NCBI RefSeq assembly: GCF_029227915.1
Contig: NC_079881.1
Coordinates: 7,626,001-7,690,000 of the forward strand
Direction: 5' to 3'
Source of the DNA: Hydractinia symbiolongicarpus
Taxonomy: Eukaryota > Cnidaria > Hydrozoa > Anthoathecata > Hydractiniidae
Length of the DNA stretch: 64,000 bases
In this document: piece by piece, positions 1-13,700 of the stretch
Position numbering within the stretch: position 1 is the first letter of the stretch
How the letters are laid out: each line of letters starts with the position of its first letter
Notes under the pieces: model-generated
What the model was told of the DNA's origin: nothing
Databases searched by the model: none
The model's input: only the letters and a program-made list of their open reading frames with translations
Translations under genes and position numbers: made by a program

Positions 1-56
1 TGTGCATGAATAAAAAAATATGACGAATCAATTCAGATCAATAGCAGACCAAATAA

Positions 57-245
57 TTTTATTAATAAATAGACACAACAAATGGTAAAATAAATGGCTG
101 CCCAGAGTCCTCAAATCATGGCTGTGTCAACTAACACAAGCTTTTTTTATTATAATAAATGTGGCTTATAGGAATATCAAGCTGGGATTTTAGGTTAAAA
201 GCAATAGTTCGTTTATTTATAACAATAGAAAAATAAGAATACTTA
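57..245. repeat. Dispersed repeat, copy 1 (partner at 13165-13350)
   Basis: This stretch matches 13165-13350 in the same orientation. Shared landmarks in order are AATAGACACAA, AAATGGCTGCCCAGA, TATAAGAATATCA (here TATAGGAATATCA), TAGGTTAAAAGCAA and AACAATAGAAAAATAAGAA. The two copies differ by small indels and substitutions, as expected of old transposon copies. The family is not recognised, and no coding potential is seen. Confidence 0.6.
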
Positions 246-438
246 CCAGCCTGGTTAGAATTTAGTCTTATAGCTATATAAAAAAGTGTGTATTAGAAAA
301 GGTAAAGAAATGCCTCAAACGGAATACCACAATATATTTATATCTAAAGTATATATAGTGGTCCACTACGCACAAAATTTTTGGAAAGTTATTAATTACT
401 AAGAACACTTTTTTCATGGCCAGTATGTCATTTATTTG

Positions 439-512
439 CCTTCGTCCCCAAGGATTTTTGCCGTCATCCATTATATTTCGAAAAGGCAAAAATGCCTAGG
501 GACGAGGGTTGT
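439..512. repeat. Fold-back element of the CCTCGTCCCCAG family
   Basis: The left arm reads CCTTCGTCCCCAAGGATTTT and the right arm is its approximate reverse complement (AAAAATGCCTAGGGACGAGG), separated by about 30 bp. The arms would form an imperfect hairpin with the GTCCC motif at the outer ends. Similar elements recur between 27 and 44 kb. It is best read as a miniature non-autonomous transposon. Confidence 0.55.
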
Positions 513-3500
513 CATTTATTCTCAAACCTGAGTTATTAAAATCCAACTCAATTAATATTCAGGCCCAGAATTGGGTCTGCGAATTTTTTGAGTTCGTGGA
601 AGAGAAGTGCTTCCCACTTTGGAAGAGAAGTGTTTCGAACGGAAGAGAAGATATTGGAAAAAAGAAAAAAAGAGTTTTTATTAATAAGAAAAGTGTTTTT
701 ATTAAGAAGAGAAGTGAGCCACAGGGACCATCGTACAATTTTCCATAATTTATTATCAAAGGTTGTGTGTGACATAGTACATAGATGAGCTCTGTGACCA
801 TCCTAATTTTGTTTCAGTCTTTTCCCTGGCTAAAAATAAATAATTGTGCCCGGGAACAGAAAAGACTCGCTTCTTACACCTTATAACCCTAAAGAAAAAT
901 CAGGATTTGGGATGTTATTAATATGTGTACATAATTACTACTGGTTATAAAGTATGAAAATGATTTCTTATGGTGGGTTGGGCTTTTGGAACACCCATTT
1001 ACTGCAAATATAATATTTAAATTAATATTCTAAACAAAACAATATGCAATTGATAATTTGAAAATTGATAAAACTAAGAACTACATAATTCTACTATCAA
1101 TCAGTACCAAACTTATGCCACAAAGTTCAGGTTTGGGCTTGCCCATGGCTGCAATCTCTGGTTACTTTCTGGTTCTCAATATTTTCCCTTTAAGGTAGGG
1201 TGAATGTCTAAAAAAACTCAGGGATCAGGGGTAATCTTATTTTACTTGTCCTGGAACCGATGCCGGCTCTTACCTGACTGAAGACAACAAAAACAACTTC
1301 AGTTCAATATTTTGTCAATATTTCAGTGTGAATGATAGTTCTCTCTGATACCTGATTGAGTGTATATATATAATATACATAATATGTGGATAACAACCAG
1401 AGAAAACTCTATTACAGAATCATCTTTTTTTTCTAAACGCTTCAAATCTTTATCTCAAATTTTGGAGAACTTGTATGTTGTTTAGAAAGACTTTTTAAAA
1501 GACTAAACATCACCACAGAAATCTGTCATGCAGCCCAAATATTGCTGTAATTTTGTAAAGTTGTTATAATTATTTTTTCAGAACCATAAACATTGCTGCA
1601 TTTCATTATATAATTTTTTAAAAAAACTTTACTATAAGCCTAATCATCACCACATTTCATTGTAAAATTGTTATTTTTACAATACTTTAATTATACTCTG
1701 TTTTATTACGAAAGCTGTCCTATTCATCGAGATCTGCAAAATTGATCTCTACGGTTTGATGCTGAGTTTATGTTTTTCCAGTCCCCGAAGAATCATTAGA
1801 AAGACATGACACCACTGTCCATTAAGGAGAAACAGCTATTAAGCGATTCAGTCTAGTTAACAGATACTGAGTACTAATTTTCTGAAATTTGTTTCAAGTG
1901 TATAGACAATAACGAATGTGATCTTACTTTTGAACTGAAGGTGTCCGGTCAAGGAAAACATTAAACAATGCATCGTAGCTATATTGTACAATTTAATTAA
2001 TCATTTATATATATATATATAAATGTGTAATTAATCATTATTAATCTTATTTCTTATCAACAAAATAAACCAAAATGGAACAGTTCACAAATTGATACAA
2101 ACCAACTTAAGAATCTCTCCTATTTAATAAACAGCACATGAGAGCACTTGCTTGAAAATTAAAATTTGTTTAAATAAATAGTATTTTATTTAATTTAGCA
2201 GTAACATAACATGTAATTAATTGGTGTGAGCCATGCAAAGTCACTTACAGTTTAATTAAGTGTCAAAACAGTATCTTTTATACCCAAAAATTCATGGTAT
2301 CTCTTGTTGTAAAAGTAATGAAGCTATACATGCACAATCAGGAAATGTTTTTTTTAAGTTTCGTTTGACAACGTCTTTTTTCAATTAATTTAAAAATCCT
2401 GTTTAAAAATAAGTTTGTTTACAATTGTATGCGTTTTGATTGTTTGTATTTTTAAGCAAAATGCGAAAAGTAGGAATGGATTCTATTTTTAGTACAATGA
2501 TTTATTCCGCTTCTACTTTCGGCATATTGCGCAAAATTGCCTGCCTCACATTTTACGCCTCGTGGAGATTCTGCTTTAAGTGATCTTGATTTTGTTAAAA
2601 AAGGGTAAAAGATGTATATAAGTATACCTAGTAACTAGACTGTATCATCTATAATAGGGACCATTTATAAGTTAAAGTTGGTTAACTGTATGATTTTTTT
2701 GTTTTTTTTATGACCACACTAAACTTTTATCCCTTCAATGTTTTTTTCCTTTTGTATTTACTTTTTGCATAATAATCTTCTTAACCTTTTCCACCTGTTC
2801 CTGAACTAGTCTGGGATTGTGCTACACTATCATACACTGAAGCACAATCACAAAGTTAAAAGACATGTTCTCAACTCTCCTATACTTAAATGCTTAGTGC
2901 ATTGCCTACACTACCACCCTTTTTTGTTAAAAAAATACCCTACATGCATGTTAAGCTAGAAAATAGCTGGACAAAATTATGTGATCCCCACCCCCAAATA
3001 ATTGTTTGCTATTGCAGAAAGTTAAGGTGAAAAAAGGAATAAAGATCAGTCAAACAAAGAGAAATTTATTCAGAATGGATCAAGCAGATGCTTAAATTTG
3101 GACAAACTAGTGTTGTTGTTTTTCATTATAGTGGGGTGCAAGGTTTGACTTACTTCACTTGCTCTCATGAAAAGTTACAAATGAATGAAATCAAGTGTCA
3201 AGTCATAAATCACTAACAATGTTTCTCTATAGTGGTGCTACCTTAAGCAGGCATATACCCTGCATTCAAATTTTATTTCAAAACATTTGCTTTTATGTCT
3301 TTATGATGTCCCTAAGACAGGAAATGAGGTATTAGTATTAAAGAAGTATTGATGGCTAATTAGTTCCAGCAAGGAAAAGTTGTTTGTATGAAACTGTATT
3401 GTGTAGTTTTACATGTATGATTACTCAGATCATTAACACATTGAAATCCGTAAGTTAAAGGGTCTAAGCGCATGACATGAGACATTGAAAATTTGTTTAT

Positions 3501-4769
3501 AATACCTAGAAATTCCTTTTAATATATTTCTTGTTGTAAGTCGCAAATTCCTTCCTTTAGGTTAAACAATGACGTTGAATAATTTACTTCAAAAGTAATG
3601 AGTTCATTAAAGAAGTTATAGGTAGCTTAATAAGCCACATTTGTGTATAGTACAGTTGTCATAATATAATAAAATTTTACACTATAACCTGATAATAAAG
3701 AAGAAAGAGTGTCAATGTCAGCTGTAAGCACGTTGCAAGCTTTTTCATAGTGTAATGTTTGTGTTCCTTAATTTCATCTCCTACAAAACTAAAATGTATG
3801 ATAGATAACTCAGGAAGAATTTTGCACACAAAAAAATACTTGAATTAAAATTTATGTCCTTCAAATAAATATTTCATATTGCCAGTAGTATTAGTAAATA
3901 GCACTGAGTGTTGTGATATACAAAAACACTGACTAACTTTTATGTAACTTTCAATTTTTAAACAATAGTAATTTCTAATGTAGGCTGTACACAAACCTGT
4001 TTTGATAGTGGCAGAAGAAATTATGCTTAACTTTTTTAGGGTTTTGAAGCATAAGTGGGGTTATTAAGCTTTGTTTATTCATGTTTTCAGAGTTTAGACT
4101 TAAAAATACTATGTTCCTGATCTGACAGCATACAGGAACTTAATATGCAAACTAGATAAATTTTTTCTATGCCTTCTTTTCTTATAATTCTTTGTGCAAA
4201 TTTTTTTGATCATTATTGTCTCAAAATAGGACGACAATTTTAACTGCCTTCACCAAAGCAACAATTTCTTTCAAATTCTGAATTATGTATCTTTGGCTTT
4301 TTGTCTACTGGTTTGAAGGTAGATGACATTGAATACATTGTTTTCGTCATGTGTTTTATTTTTTAAATCAACTCTTTTTTCTTGTTAATGTTTTTAATCT
4401 GTCTTAATCTTTTGACAATTTGATTATAAAGTTTTATATTTCATTGATTGAGTGAGTAATAGTTGTTGACCTTTCAAAATTCTTTAAAAAATAAGTAGCT
4501 TAAAGTAAAATACTGTACAACCTAAATGTGTCAGTGTAAAACTTTTAGAATTTTTTTTCATTGATATGCCACTCTTCAAAATATTTTGTAACAACCCTAA
4601 AATATAGGGGAAGCTTAATATACTTAATATACTTTACTCTCGAAAAATATGAGTTTGAGTCTTGGGAAAGCTTTTAATGTAATTTGCATACAATTATACT
4701 GATGTATTTTCTGATACCATGTTCAATGTTGTAATCAGGCAATATGCAACTTGCTGTGCTTCTCTTTAG
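513..4769. other. A+T-rich spacer/5' flank with no recognised gene
   Basis: No exon with supporting homology was found here. The missing first exon of the PH/coiled-coil gene could lie in this stretch. I looked for a short ATG-containing exon ending in phase 0 before a good GT donor and found only weak options, such as a three-codon ATG segment at about 2461. An open frame at about 2503-2607 looks somewhat protein-like but has no ATG and ends in a stop. A TA-rich palindrome lies at about 1990-2040. Confidence 0.4.
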
Positions 4770-7700
4770 AATGCTGGACCATCAAAAACAGTTCTAAAGG
4801 AAAGCATTTTGTTAAAAGGACGCCCAGATAATGATGGCGAAATTCCTCAGGTAATTCCATTTTAAGTTCTATTTTTTGTTTGTCATCCTGATCCCGAGGT
4901 ACTTTTACAAGTTACACTTACTAAAAGATTTGCATGAGCAATTCGTAATAACATATTCACTTTTTGTTCATGTGACTCCAGATGTTGCTTTATAAATATC
5001 TATTTTTCTTGCTGCTCAACCACCACTTCAAACTTCTTCATTAAAAAATATTTGAAACTAGCCCAAGTCTTTTTTGTGGCACGTCACCCTACCACATAAG
5101 ACTCCACTTGGATTAATTATTTTCATGGCCAGAAAAAGTTAATAGGCGTTCACCGCAAAATAAAAAAAGCCTCTGTACAAATTTTTTATAAAAAAAATAA
5201 TTCAACGTTGATCTTAACCTACTTTACTGGGCAGGGTATGATTTTTTAAATAAGTATGAAAGAAATAAGCCTCTGTGCTGATCAAACTCATCCCCAAGTT
5301 ATCCAACAATAAAAAAAGTAGCTAATTTAATTTAAAAAATTGATTAAGAAAACAATAGAAAAGAACTACAGAAGCCAGTTCAAAGTATTTTGTAGAACTT
5401 CAATGCATTCCATGATATAGTAAAAGACATAAATTACTGCCTGATTAAAGTTACTTTTCTTATGATAACAACTTAACAACATTTAGATAGGAAAATTACT
5501 TTATTGAGGTAACTAGTTGCAAATTAAGGGTATGTCAACCTCGTCCCCCATCCTAGTTGCTTCTTCTTAATGATTAATTGCTTAAGTAAGAGCTTTCAAA
5601 AACATACATGGAACAATAATGTCACCCACCACCCACCTTTAATACTGCCACTTCTATGCTTGGCTGGTGTAATATACTAATGCTGAAACAAAAGACAGAA
5701 GACACTTTTGAACCATGCTGCGAGTCATTCTGACCTTCAGGAATGAAGAGCTTATTTTAAAAAAAAAATCTCCTGCAATAGTTTTTAATCTTATTTTTCA
5801 TGATTTTTCCTTGTACAAAAAAGGTCTAAGTTGCTCAACTACGAAAGTTTATTCCCGTAAAAATTTCCTAAAAGACTTTATAGTTGTTTTAATGTTAATT
5901 TAATGCAAGAAGAGTGTGTACCCATGTGAGTGATGTAACTAGAACCTAGGACAGATCAGATTTTTTAAAACCAAATTCTGCCTTCTGGACAAGTGTTTGA
6001 ATGTTTATACACCACTTTAGTGTTGCTAACACTGTTATCAATGTGGGTCTTGTGTTTTGAATGTATACATTAGGTATACATGAGCATTGCCTACCTAATT
6101 TCCTTTACATGGCATGGATTGAGTCATAGCTGTGGTAAGGCACACAGACCTTGTGATTACGATGTGGCGCCGTAGATTAGTGGTTATAGCTCTCGTACTC
6201 TGTGCGGGAGACCGGGGTTCGATTCCTCTTGACGGCGATTCAACATGGGCGAGTGAATGTTACCATAGCCCCGGGTTAACCCAAGCCATGTGAGGGAAAT
6301 TGGGAAGATGGCACACTGTGTGGGCCGTTGGATGTTGCCGGGAGTTGTCTGGTAGAGCGCGGGCTCTAATTGGGTCTGCGTAGCTCAAAATGAGCATTAA
6401 ATACTCTAGGACTCTCCATCTACGCCATGGCCCCTCCTGGAAATAATAGACAGGGTATATCCCTCGATATTTGTGAGGCTAGCCATGTAAAATATGCACA
6501 TCTATCTATCTCTCTACGATGCAAACTCCATAACCACCAGGCCACATGCATGTTGAACCATCAATAAATTTCACAACTTACCTTTTAAAATAAATCCTTT
6601 TGAAATAAAGAGCTTAAATGGTGTAGTGGTAGAAAATTTGGCTTGTAATCATAGGTTTCAGGTTTGAGTCACCAATTCAGGGTACTGTCAAAGCAACAAA
6701 AACAAATATCTAAAAAGCTGATCTGGAGTCACCCGGGTTTTAACAAAAGTCATTATTTTATCATTGGGAATTTGTTGTGAAAATTTTTCAGGTACGTCCA
6801 CCTTGTAAAATTACCTTCCCTTTAATACAATAATAGTTGATTACCCTAGGTTGTACCGCAAAATATTGCCCAAGGTCTAAGTGCTGACTGAGTTTGCAAT
6901 AATGGATATCTTATTGTGTTTCATTGTCTATATAGCTAGTTAACTAGCTATGTTTCTGGACTTTAGCAGTAAAACTTACATTGCTGCTGTTTCTATCCTA
7001 TGAAGACAAATTCAATAAATAATAAAGAATTGAACTTTACCTTAAATAAATTGAATAAACACCAGACATACCGGCTTTTTCAGGAGAGTTGATACCTAAA
7101 TACATAGGATTTCTTTTTGTAATTTAGAACTGGAAGAAGGGTTGGTTTGCTCTTTTTTCCAATGGTGAATTCCAAGAATATGAGTTGGTTGATGGAAAGG
7201 TTAGTGTATTTTTTTACCACTGGTTGTAACAGTTGCTTTGATTAATCTTGTCAAATTCTGTATTATCACGGTTGTTAGACTGTACAAAAATTCACAAGGA
7301 ATTGGCTATATGTTTCATGTTTTCTGTGAGTTCTCAAAAAAATACATAGCTACTTTTATCTAGCCCAGTTGTTGGCCTGTGGAAAAAGTCAATTTTACTA
7401 TATTTGTAAATAATTTGGTTATTTTTGTCTGAAACCTCCAATTAAGTCCAATTATTTATTTTTATTATCACCAAATTAAATTTACACTTTTTTCTTTTGT
7501 ACTTTCCATAGTCCTATTAATTTTCTGTTTTATTTCTACTTTTTAGGTAGAAATTTTAAAAAAAATATGTAAAAAAACTTTAGCTGTGCCAAATTGAATT
7601 CACATCAAACTTAAGATCACCCCTCCCAAATAAAAGCTGATGTTTTACTTTGAAACAACCTAATCTCAAAATATAATTGATCTTTTTTACTAACAATTCA

Positions 7701-10700
7701 GCAAAGGTAATTTTGATATCATTATGTCCGAATAATGATCTGAAATAGCAATAATAAGTTATATTTATTTTTGTTAAAATTTATAGATGGGATTTCAAGA
7801 GCTGTTATGAATAAGGCTTTAAATTCAGTATTGATTTTATTCCCAAATCAAAAACATCAGGAACATTTATGAAGTTGTTATTTAGTAAGAAAAGTTTTAA
7901 AAACACATGTTAAAATTTTATTTTTAATTTATAAAGTAGCACGAAGCTTTTCGTAACTGAGTTACATTTTCAATTTCTTATTTATTTGTTGGCTGATTTA
8001 TCATTGTTATTTAGTGTTCATGCACAACCAGAATTTAAAAAAAAAAATGTTATTTAGGATTAAATTTTAAAAATTGTTCAGTTTCAGGCTTCTTTGGAAG
8101 TTATTCAGTGCAATAGATCAGAACGTTTCTATATTTTGTAACTGTTTGTTGTTTTTAAGGAAGTTTATAAATATTCCATTCAAGTCTTTTTTTAAAAAAC
8201 CTTTTAATTTGCTACAAAAGAAGCAGACAGGAAATCGTTCATTGGAGATATAAACACAGCAGAAGCTATAAGTTGTAGGGCATGTGGAAAAAGTGATCAA
8301 ATAACTAAAGAATTCCCAATTTTAAATATTCTTGGCGACATCAATTTGTTTATGCCCTTTTTTCTGCTTAATTTTATCTCAACACTCATTCCAATGTTTC
8401 GATCCAAACACAAAAAAATATTTATTCAAGTTTAAAGTTCTTTATATAAGGTCATCAACCTGTCAAATGTGAATTTGGTTTTAGCTTTGATTTTTGTGTT
8501 TATTTGTTCTGTGCTTATCTGAATTTTGTTGTTTACAGGCAAAAAAAGACAATGTTATTAGCTCCATGATGCTACAGGAATTTATTCGTATGTTGGACGG
8601 CAAGATTGAACTTGGTGAAACACTTTGTTTTGGTGTTAAAACGTTACGCGATACATTTTACTTCAAAACCATGACTAAAGTTGATTATGAAAACTGGTGG
8701 AAAGAATTTAGCTCTTTTGTTGCTGCTCCCATCAGACGGACAACAAGTATGTTAAACTAAAAGAATGAATGCATTTTGATGCTATTTTAAAGAAAGAATA
8801 TCATAAGAATAAACAAACTATTAATTGTGTTGTACTAAACGTGTTGTGTATGGAATTTTTAAATTTTGTCATTTATTTTTACTTGATATGATTGAACTTT
8901 CCTTGAAGTTTTGTAATATAAAAAAGATTCTTGTCATTCCAGGCACGCTGACACTTTTTGTAAACACCATTGCAAACTTCACACTATGTTATATTACATT
9001 GTGTACACCAGTTTTTTATTATTTTTAGGCACTGCATCAGCACTAAGATCTAATGCAGGCAACTACAGTAAACCGAAAGTTCAGAAACAACTCTCTATGC
9101 CAGCTGCAGCTCATTTGACTGCAAGTAATCGGCATTCTAGATCTTCGTCTATCTCATCAGTGCAAAGTGACTCGGATCGACAACAGGTATGATTTGATAA
9201 AAAAGATTTGCCAGAATTAAATTCAGCAGGATGTTCTGAACCTTGTATATTTTGTAGTACTTTTTTGTTTGAATAAAAGTTGTTTTACACCTCAGCAATG
9301 ATGCCTATTATAGCAGTGCAAATCCTTGTTTGGCACATAGGATCAGGATAGAGAGTATAACTTATGAAATTTGACATTTTTATATAGCATTAGGTGGATG
9401 AAACAAAAGTTGAAACCTGTAGAAAAAGGACATCCTGGATAAACAAAAAAATTAACAGTCATGATTATTTACAAGTTTCAGTCATCCTTAGAAAATCTGT
9501 GAACCTGTAACCTTGCATTATTTTCAACTTTATAAATATGTCTGAAAATTAAGAATCGGGAAATAGTTGAATGGTTTTCAATTATTAATTGATATTGCTT
9601 TCACAGAAATAATACATCCTTATTAAAAAGCCAATCTTAACTATATTAATTATTTAATTGTTATTCAATATCTTAAGTAGAATTCTTCACTGAGTTTAAT
9701 CAAAATGGGGCATAAGTTGCATTGTAAAAGAAGATGGTAATGTTTTGGTAAATCTGTTACTTGTTGTTGAAAGTATTAGGCTTAATTTTACTTTACAATT
9801 CCTTAAAGGAAACAAATAGAATCTTGCGTAACAACCTAAAAAAAATTTACCTTTTTGTTGCCTTATTTTTTAATGTTTATAAAAGATTGTAAATATTGTT
9901 ATTTTTATTAAAAGGCAGTGAAAAAATGAAGTTTTTATCATAGAATTATTGTTAGGAATTTATTTAAATTAATAACAATAACAAAAATAATAATTTGGTA
10001 ATATCTAATGAAGAAATGATCAACACATGTAAAATACGAAATATTTTACTGCAAAAAGTTGTGGAGATTTTTTATCTGTTTTGGCAAAACTGATGAAAGA
10101 AAAAAAACTTTATTTGTATATAAGTTTGATGAAGAGGAAATGTTGATCACTGATATATATATACATTCGCTGTTAAGGTGACCAAATTATTGAGTTTGTT
10201 CATTTCTATAATGGGAATACGATTATAGATTCTTTACTTTGCATGAATTATCTTTTTGGTATTAAAAAAATTTTCTATTGCTACAAAAAGTGTTCAACAT
10301 GATTACAGATGCAAAAATGTGTATGTTAAACAACCAGTATTTATTCAATAATACTTCATGGGATGATATTTAATTTTTTGCTGTCAAAAAATAGGTTAAT
10401 TCGATTTTTGTATGAATAGAATGGGAAAGTATTTTTTATGAGATTCAAATTCTGGATGAAGCCTTTGTTTTTATTTTAAAACTGAATTTTTTACTAGGAT
10501 TCCCTGTGTTTTTCTTTTAACCATGGTCGCAGGAAGTTCTCTTTTTAATAATAATTCAATGAATGTGTAGCGTAGAATATATTAGTACTAAGAGCTTCAC
10601 CTAAATATGCATCACGGTGACCTGCACTTAAGCATCCATCCAGTGCTTAATTTCAGGTTAACCAGATAATCATTAATATTGACATATACATAAAAATTAA

Positions 10701-13700
10701 TATAGAATATTGTGAAACAAAAGCCGAAGCACACAAGACAATGAGATATTTCTTGTTGATACTGTTTAAACATGCAAGCAAGCAAAGTTGTCCACTACAT
10801 GTCTGTTTGCAATCACATTTACTGTTTAGAAAGCAGGGGATTGATTTGAGTTCTTCTTTACAGCGTGAAAAAAAAAGACATTCAGTTCGGATAAAATTTT
10901 GTTTTTGAAATGTAAATTTTAATTCTGACAATTGTGACATGGGTGAACTGACAATGCTTTTTAATGCATACAAGACACATGTAAAGCCAATTTAAATGTA
11001 AAGTCAACTAAACAAAGAAAACAAAAATTCATCTTTCAGTAAATTCAGTAGTATTTACATTTTATTTCAAAAGCCTTTTTGCAGTTCCGATTTGTTGTGA
11101 TAATGGCAATGTCAATGCCATCCTACGAAGCCGTTAAATTTGAAAACTTAATGGAATACCTAAACTAGGGAAGAGGTGGATGATAATAAGAAAAGCGGGA
11201 TAGGAGTGATTTTACACTTTGATTTCATGATGTCAAGTAAAAAAGTATGAAAAAGATCCATCTTTAACCAAAAAATAGGCACAACTTACAAAACTGACAA
11301 GTAAAAATACCTAGGTAAAAAACTGAAAAACTTATTTTCTTTGTGAGTCAAGAGTCAGGTTTAACCCTCTTACTAATCCTAAGTATATGTGTATTCCAGC
11401 CTTAACAATTGTTTAAAATGGTTTTAAATTTTTTTTACTTATTCTAACAAAATTGAAATAAATTTTCAGCCTTCACAGCCAACCAGAAATTTTAAGGAAA
11501 AGAAATGTTAAGGATTTACATACTGTGAATGGTTCGAAATTTCTGATTGTGGTAATTTTTCAACTGTCAAATAATTTGCTTTATAAGCTACTCTTCTACA
11601 AAGTTCTAAATTATTTCTAAATCAACTGCTCAGTGATATTTTTATTTCTAAAATCCAGTTTTTTTTTGGCAGGGATATTAGGAATCCATCACCAATTTAC
11701 TTCTTTTGTAAATACTGCTACAGCAGGGCTAAAACTTGGACATATTTTTCCATTTAGCAACTTTTAATGAAAAATTTTTTTAAATTTTATTTTGGAAGAT
11801 GTCATAAAACCTTGCTAGATGTGACCCCAGCTAAAATTGCTGATTTTTTTAGTCTAGTTTTTTTTCTTACAAATCAATCTATTTGACCTTTAATAATCAG
11901 TGGTATTTTCTGAAAAAAGATGGCATCATAGCAAAATTGCCGATTTTTGCAAAAATGTTTTTTATGACTGATCAATCTCTTTTATGCTATACTAGATTTG
12001 ACCCAAGCTTTATCAACATAGTTTAAGTCGTTCAAAAGTTATTTGAGGTTGTTAAATTCACCCTCATTCACCCATAATATTTGATACAAAAAATTCCCAA
12101 TGTGAATAGGGTTAGTTAAAATCCCTGTTTGCACTAGAATTTTCCTCTCCTAATATTTTTACCAATATATATTTTATATATGGGTTTGTTTTTTTATTCT
12201 GTTAAAAGTATGAAGACACTTTTATAAGCTAATCGTTTACATAAAAAATATAAGTGTACAAAAACAACTGTGTTTATTTATTTACTTTCAAAGTTTTCTT
12301 TTTGACATTTTTTAAACTGATTTATTAATTTTAACAGTTATTTCCCTTCTTAATTCGTTTTAAAACAGTTGTCACTGATAACATTAAATACAGTGTATAT
12401 ATTGTCCGCTAATAAAGTAAAAAATTCACTTGAACTGCAGTGATTATTTGACCTTGACCTTAGAGTGCAAACCGTTTTTAAAAATTATTGAAAATCAAGA
12501 TGTTTAATAAATCGAGAGATCGAAGTGTATGTATAATGAATTTGTCTTTTCATTTCATTTTTTGTTTTATCTGTTTGCAGATTATTATTGTTTACTTTAT
12601 TGTTAGTCTGTGAAGTTTTATTTTGCCATTGTTGTTTGCTGGGTGGAATTTACTTTTTTTGTAATCGTGGTTAAGTTTTGTTTCAGTTTTGCGAACTCAT
12701 TGCTTAATTTTTTTTTTGTGATTTCCTTCAACGAAAGACTGTCTGGGTGAGAATAGAATGCAGACTATGTTTGCATGATGCGAAACAAAGAAGTCTGTCT
12801 GGTTGTAAGTTATTTGTCCTTTTTTAAAAAAATAAAAGTTATGTCCAACATTGTCAACAAAACAAAATAGACAACATACTTTGATATTCTTTCAAACCTT
12901 TGATATTCTTTAAAAGCTGTTTCTCATCATTTCAAGTTATAATTTTTTTGTTCTTTTTGTGTTTTTTAGATATCATAGTAGGCTTAATTAATTTAAGATA
13001 AAATATTTTCTATGATGGCCTCTACAAATCATTTCTTTTCCAATTTAAAAGCACTTCTTTTCTATAATCCAGACAGTTCTCGTATTCTCACACTTCTCTT
13101 CTGTATTTTGACACTTCTTTTCTGCACTCACATTTCTCTGCATGTGGCTTGGAACTTTCTCTTTACAACTAAATTTAATATAAATAGACACAATAAATGG
13201 CAAAATGGCTGCCCAGAATCCTTAAAATTACGCTAGGGTTCCCCAAACAAACCACATAATTTTTTTTATAAGAATGTGTTTTATAAGAATATCAGATATA
13301 GGTTAAAAGCAACAGGTCTTTTGTTTAGAACAATAAAAAATAAGAAAAATGTTCTGTTGTATCTTTCAGATAACATAATGGAACTTAATTTTAATAAAAA
13401 TGTGATACTGTTATTACAGAAAGAAAGAAAGAAAGTTAAGCATGCATGTGAATATTACGTTGAGTCATAGAAGATATGTTCTTTTAAGTTCAACCTTTTG
13501 ATTCTATTGTTTTGTTGTAACTGTTTAATGTTTTATTATGTATATCTACATGATATTTTTTTCAAACTAAAAGAAGTAAGTATAAATATAAATATATAAG
13601 TATAAACAAATTGTAATCTGAAAGGAATAACATTATAACTATGTAACATGTACTTAACTTTGAATATTTTGTTTACATTTTAACTGTGCCTTCAAACGAA

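Noticed and set aside
2503-2607. Protein-like open frame as a candidate first exon of the coiled-coil gene
   Set aside because: No ATG in frame, ends in a stop before any good donor, and its phase cannot join the exon at 4770.
6165-6240. A tRNA gene
   Set aside because: The A and B boxes are good, but the stems are imperfect and the same head recurs with an attached 270-bp body and repeat tail at other sites, so it is the head of a SINE.
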